From assembly GCA_025937035.1 (NCBI GenBank), contig JAICSG010000004.1, positions 1 to 22,491 of the forward strand: DNA of 22,491 bases, written 5' to 3'. How positions within the stretch are numbered: the stretch's first letter is position 1; every line of letters starts with the position of its first letter. Positions 20,658 through 22,491 of this stretch are shown here, in pieces. The notes under the pieces were generated by a model. That model was not told where the DNA came from. It made no database searches and saw nothing but the letters and a program-made list of their open reading frames with translations. Both the position numbers and the translations under genes were made by a program. The stretch comes from Thermoanaerobaculia bacterium. Lineage in GTDB: Bacteria; Acidobacteriota; Thermoanaerobaculia; Multivoradales; UBA5704.

Positions 20658-21364
20658 CGTTGGCCGTGCTCTTCGAGCAGGGCACGCAGGCGGGCGATCT
20701 CAGCGTCTTTCGCCCTCTCCGACTCTTCCGATGTGGGGATCAGAGTGCCGTCCGGGTGGAAGAGGCGGACCCAGTCGTAGCGCCTTTCCTCCACGACGCC
20801 GTGCCACAGACCGACGAGCACCCCGAGCTGCTCGCTCCAGAGCCGTCCATTCTCGTCGGGCTGAATCGGCTGGTAGAACCGGCCCGCCAAGCGTAGTCCC
20901 TCCAGCTCGCGCGTCTCGGGGTCGTAGAAAAAGTACTCCGCCGCGTGGAAGACCCGGGCATAGAGGTCCCGCTTCTCGGTGCGATCGACGTGGGCCGTGG
21001 AGGGGGAGAGCATCTCGAAGACGACGTCCGGCAGGCGCCCGCCTTCTTCCCACGCGATCCACATCCTGCGCTCGTGATCCTCGACGCCGCCCACCCAGAA
21101 GACGTCCGGCCCGCGGAAGGTCCGCTTGGGCAGCTTCTTCTCTTCCTCTTCCGCGACCTCCCGGGCCTGCTCCACGGAGAAGTACACGAACATGTTCGCA
21201 CCGGTATAGAAGTCGGTCCGCCCCTGCTCCGCCATGGCCCGGCGGATCAGCCCGCGAAGAAGGGGAAGCTCATAGGTATGCCACTCGGTCTCCAAAGGCT
21301 CTCCGTCGCTGTCGACGAGCTCGAAGGGCAGAGGCGTGAGGGCCGCGGCGGCGGGCTGGCTCAT
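20654..21364 (-). CDS. Uma2-family protein (DUF820, PD-(D/E)xK nuclease-like)
   Basis: A 236-residue protein with the Uma2 core: RGPDVFWVGG (Asp87), then PDVVFEMLSPST (Glu117) and the D-R-T-E-K-R-x-L-Y-A-R segment leading into AAEYFFYDPETRELEG. These acidic and lysine positions match the restriction-endonuclease-like fold. The family is expanded in cyanobacteria and some other bacteria, and its role is not firmly known. The last 35 residues (EESERAKDAEIARLRALLEEHG) form a likely coiled coil, often seen in this family. AGGGAG lies 7 nt before the ATG. Its stop overlaps the start of the beta-helix gene by 4 nt. No partner methyltransferase is nearby, which argues against a classic restriction system. 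Confidence 0.9.
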   Translation of the reverse strand: MSQPAAAALTPLPFELVDSDGEPLETEWHTYELPLLRGLIRRAMAEQGRTDFYTGANMFVYFSVEQAREVAEEEEKKLPKRTFRGPDVFWVGGVEDHERRMWIAWEEGGRLPDVVFEMLSPSTAHVDRTEKRDLYARVFHAAEYFFYDPETRELEGLRLAGRFYQPIQPDENGRLWSEQLGVLVGLWHGVVEERRYDWVRLFHPDGTLIPTSEESERAKDAEIARLRALLEEHGQR

Positions 21365-21495
21365 GGCATGCTCCCTGCGGAGTCGTTCCTGAGGAGGATC
21401 TTATTCCGCATAGTGGGTAAAGAGAAGGGGAGATCAGCCTCCACGTCCTTCTCCTGGACGACAGGATAGCACGAGGGGGGCTCTTCGACTCCCCG

Positions 21496-22134
21496 TCACT
21501 GCGCCGGGCCGGGCCAGCCCTGCTGCCCGTACCAGTAGAGGAGGTCGCCGCTCTCGAAGTCGTCGGCGGAGATGGCCGGGTACACGCGGACGTTGTCGAT
21601 CAGGAGTAGGGATGGCGGGAAACCGAGGCGCTCCTGGACCCGGATGATCGGGAAGAGGGTGGAGGAGCCCGGGTCCGGGACGGGAGGTGACAGGACCCGA
21701 AGGTGGTGCCACCCGGCGTCGCCATCCCGCACCGTCGGGGAGACCGACGTCCCGGTGATGGGCGTGCCACAGGTCGCGAGGTAGCTGGGGCTGGACCACT
21801 GGAAGACCAGCGTGACGGCCCCCACCGGAACGCTCTGCGGCCCGTCCGGGAAGCGGACGTCGGCCTCGAAAACATAGCGGCTCCCGAAGTGAGTGGGAGG
21901 CGCGAAGCAGCCCGCGTATACCTCCCCTTCCTCGCCATCCGCCGTCACGGCCAGTGAGCCGGACGCCAGGGACTGACCGGCATCGCGAGGGTCCCAGTAG
22001 AAGTCCCTGAGCGCTCCGCCGCCCCAACCGCCGATGTCACGATCGAAGGTCCCGTTCACGACGAGGTTCTCGTCGGCACGGAGCGCCGTGACGCCCAAGG
22101 CGAGAGCCAGGAGGCCGCTGAGGAGGATCTTCAT
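21496..22134 (-). CDS. Secreted carbohydrate-binding-like protein with C-terminal FESGD tag
   Basis: A 212-residue protein with a signal peptide (MKILLSGLLALALGVTALRA). The mature domain begins ENLVVNGTFDRDIGGW, and later HHLRV and LLLIDNVRVYP match the jelly-roll layout of CBM4/9-like or similar glycan-binding domains, in which N-G-x-F-x-x-x-x-x-x-W opens the fold. The C-terminus reads ISADDFESGDLLYWYG, a short tag found on many secreted proteins of some environmental Acidobacteriota and Gammaproteobacteria. The ATG at 22134 is preferred over an in-frame ATG at 22194 because it begins a proper signal peptide and a promoter lies between the two. No ribosome-binding site is evident. No enzyme domain is attached. 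Confidence 0.78.
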   Translation of the reverse strand: MKILLSGLLALALGVTALRADENLVVNGTFDRDIGGWGGGALRDFYWDPRDAGQSLASGSLAVTADGEEGEVYAGCFAPPTHFGSRYVFEADVRFPDGPQSVPVGAVTLVFQWSSPSYLATCGTPITGTSVSPTVRDGDAGWHHLRVLSPPVPDPGSSTLFPIIRVQERLGFPPSLLLIDNVRVYPAISADDFESGDLLYWYGQQGWPGPAQ

Positions 22135-22156
22135 GGGTGTGCTTGCAGTCACAAGC

Positions 22157-22186
22157 AGTGTAGCGTCACCAATGTAGAGGCTGCAA
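22157..22186 (-). promoter_or_regulatory. Promoter of the FESGD-tagged gene
   Basis: TTGCAG (complement of 22181-22186) and TACACT (complement of 22157-22162) are 18 nt apart on the minus strand. Transcription would begin near 22150, about 16 nt before the ATG at 22134. Confidence 0.4.
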
Positions 22187-22212
22187 ACCCGCAAACGCCA
22201 TCTGAGGACATA

Positions 22213-22250
22213 CGGCTGCCACCCGCCCCTCGCACAGCGGGTGGCAGCCG
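22213..22250. repeat. Perfect 14-bp hairpin
   Basis: CGGCTGCCACCCGC (22213-22226) and its exact complement (22237-22250) enclose a 10-nt loop. No T tract follows on either strand. It lies upstream of the FESGD gene promoter and could be a terminator for an unseen neighbour, a regulator site or a mobile repeat. The rest of 22251-22391 shows no supported gene. Confidence 0.6.
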
Positions 22251-22391
22251 AGGAGGGACGCCAGAAGGACGGGCCCGTAACCGTCCCCCTGGCACAGCGT
22301 CAATTTTCAATGAACCGCTTCGGCCTTTGGGAGTGGATCTTCGAGGGTGTGTCTCGAGGCGTGTTGGTATACGGATGGGAGGCGGAGAGCG

Positions 22392-22491
22392 TTGAGCCCG
22401 GAGCCGCCCCGCCTGGAGTGGCTGGGGGAGGGGCCGCCCGCCCCGGATTCTGCGCGGCTCGCCCCGCGGTTTGCGCCGTCTGCCCCGGATC
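22392..22491 (+). CDS. Possible start of a gene running off the right edge
   Basis: From a TTG at 22392 the frame stays open to the window end and reads SPEPPRLEWLGEGPPAPDSA and beyond, a Pro/Ala-rich start. GGAGGCGGAGA directly upstream is a strong ribosome-binding site, which is the main support. A TATACG at about 22369-22374 may be a -10. One other frame on this strand is also open here, so the call is weak and no function can be given. Confidence 0.3.
   Translation, partial: MSPEPPRLEWLGEGPPAPDSARLAPRFAPSAPD

Noticed and set aside
20654..21364. A restriction-modification or toxin-antitoxin system built on the Uma2 gene
   Set aside because: No methyltransferase or small antitoxin-like gene adjoins it; the only methyltransferase in the window is 8 kb away and looks like a glycan or small-molecule type.

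Overview
This is a GC-rich chromosomal segment (clear G/C preference at third codon positions) from a diderm bacterium. It encodes a LolB-like lipoprotein, PBP1A and several secreted proteins. Gene content and style suggest an Acidobacteriota-like lineage, possibly Thermoanaerobaculia or Holophagae: an HU-type protein, a stand-alone MshEN protein, secreted proteins with a C-terminal 'DDFESGD' tag, and an HTTM-like membrane protein beside a Uma2 protein. The taxon is an inference from style, not from a marker comparison.

Layout. 1-2.9 kb: the start of an exported protein running off the left edge (-), ssb (-), dtd (+), a 200-bp array of hairpin repeats, then a site-2-protease-like M50 peptidase and an HU-family protein (both -). 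2.9-7.2 kb: a MshEN/proline-rich/GAF-like protein (-), divergent from a large exported TPR protein and a LolB-like lipoprotein (+). 7.2-11.6 kb: a housekeeping block on +, made of a strong promoter with a structured leader of about 295 nt, spoVG, tRNA-Gln(TTG), prs, rplY, pth, then a second promoter and rpsF-rpsR-rplI. The order resembles the widespread lolB-ispE-prs-pth neighbourhood, but ispE is absent and ssb is not between rpsF and rpsR. 11.6-15.4 kb: a class I methyltransferase (+) convergent with PBP1A (-), 4 bp apart. 15.4-18.6 kb: a small membrane protein whose frame is broken by an in-frame TAG (+), a secreted protein with three copies of a beta-rich repeat (-), and a secreted beta-propeller-like protein (+). 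18.6-22.5 kb: an accessory cluster on -, with an HTTM-like membrane protein, a beta-helix protein, a Uma2-family protein (the last two overlap by 4 nt) and a secreted FESGD-tagged protein, then a strong hairpin and a possible gene start at the right edge.

How the genes work together. The central block serves translation and nucleotide supply: PRPP synthesis, ribosomal proteins S6, S18, L9 and L25, peptidyl-tRNA recycling, tRNA-Gln and D-aminoacyl-tRNA proofreading. The flanks serve the envelope: PBP1A, LolB-like lipoprotein, exported TPR protein and intramembrane protease. Several genes (dtd, the TPR gene, PBP1A, the 17.4-kb gene) have a -10-like hexamer 5-8 nt before the start codon and no Shine-Dalgarno sequence, suggesting leaderless mRNAs.

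No defence island, CRISPR array, insertion sequence or prophage was seen. The most interesting items are the hairpin array at 1.3-1.5 kb, the long structured leader before spoVG, the amber-interrupted gene at 15.5-15.9 kb, the triple-repeat secreted protein, and the Uma2/beta-helix coupled pair.
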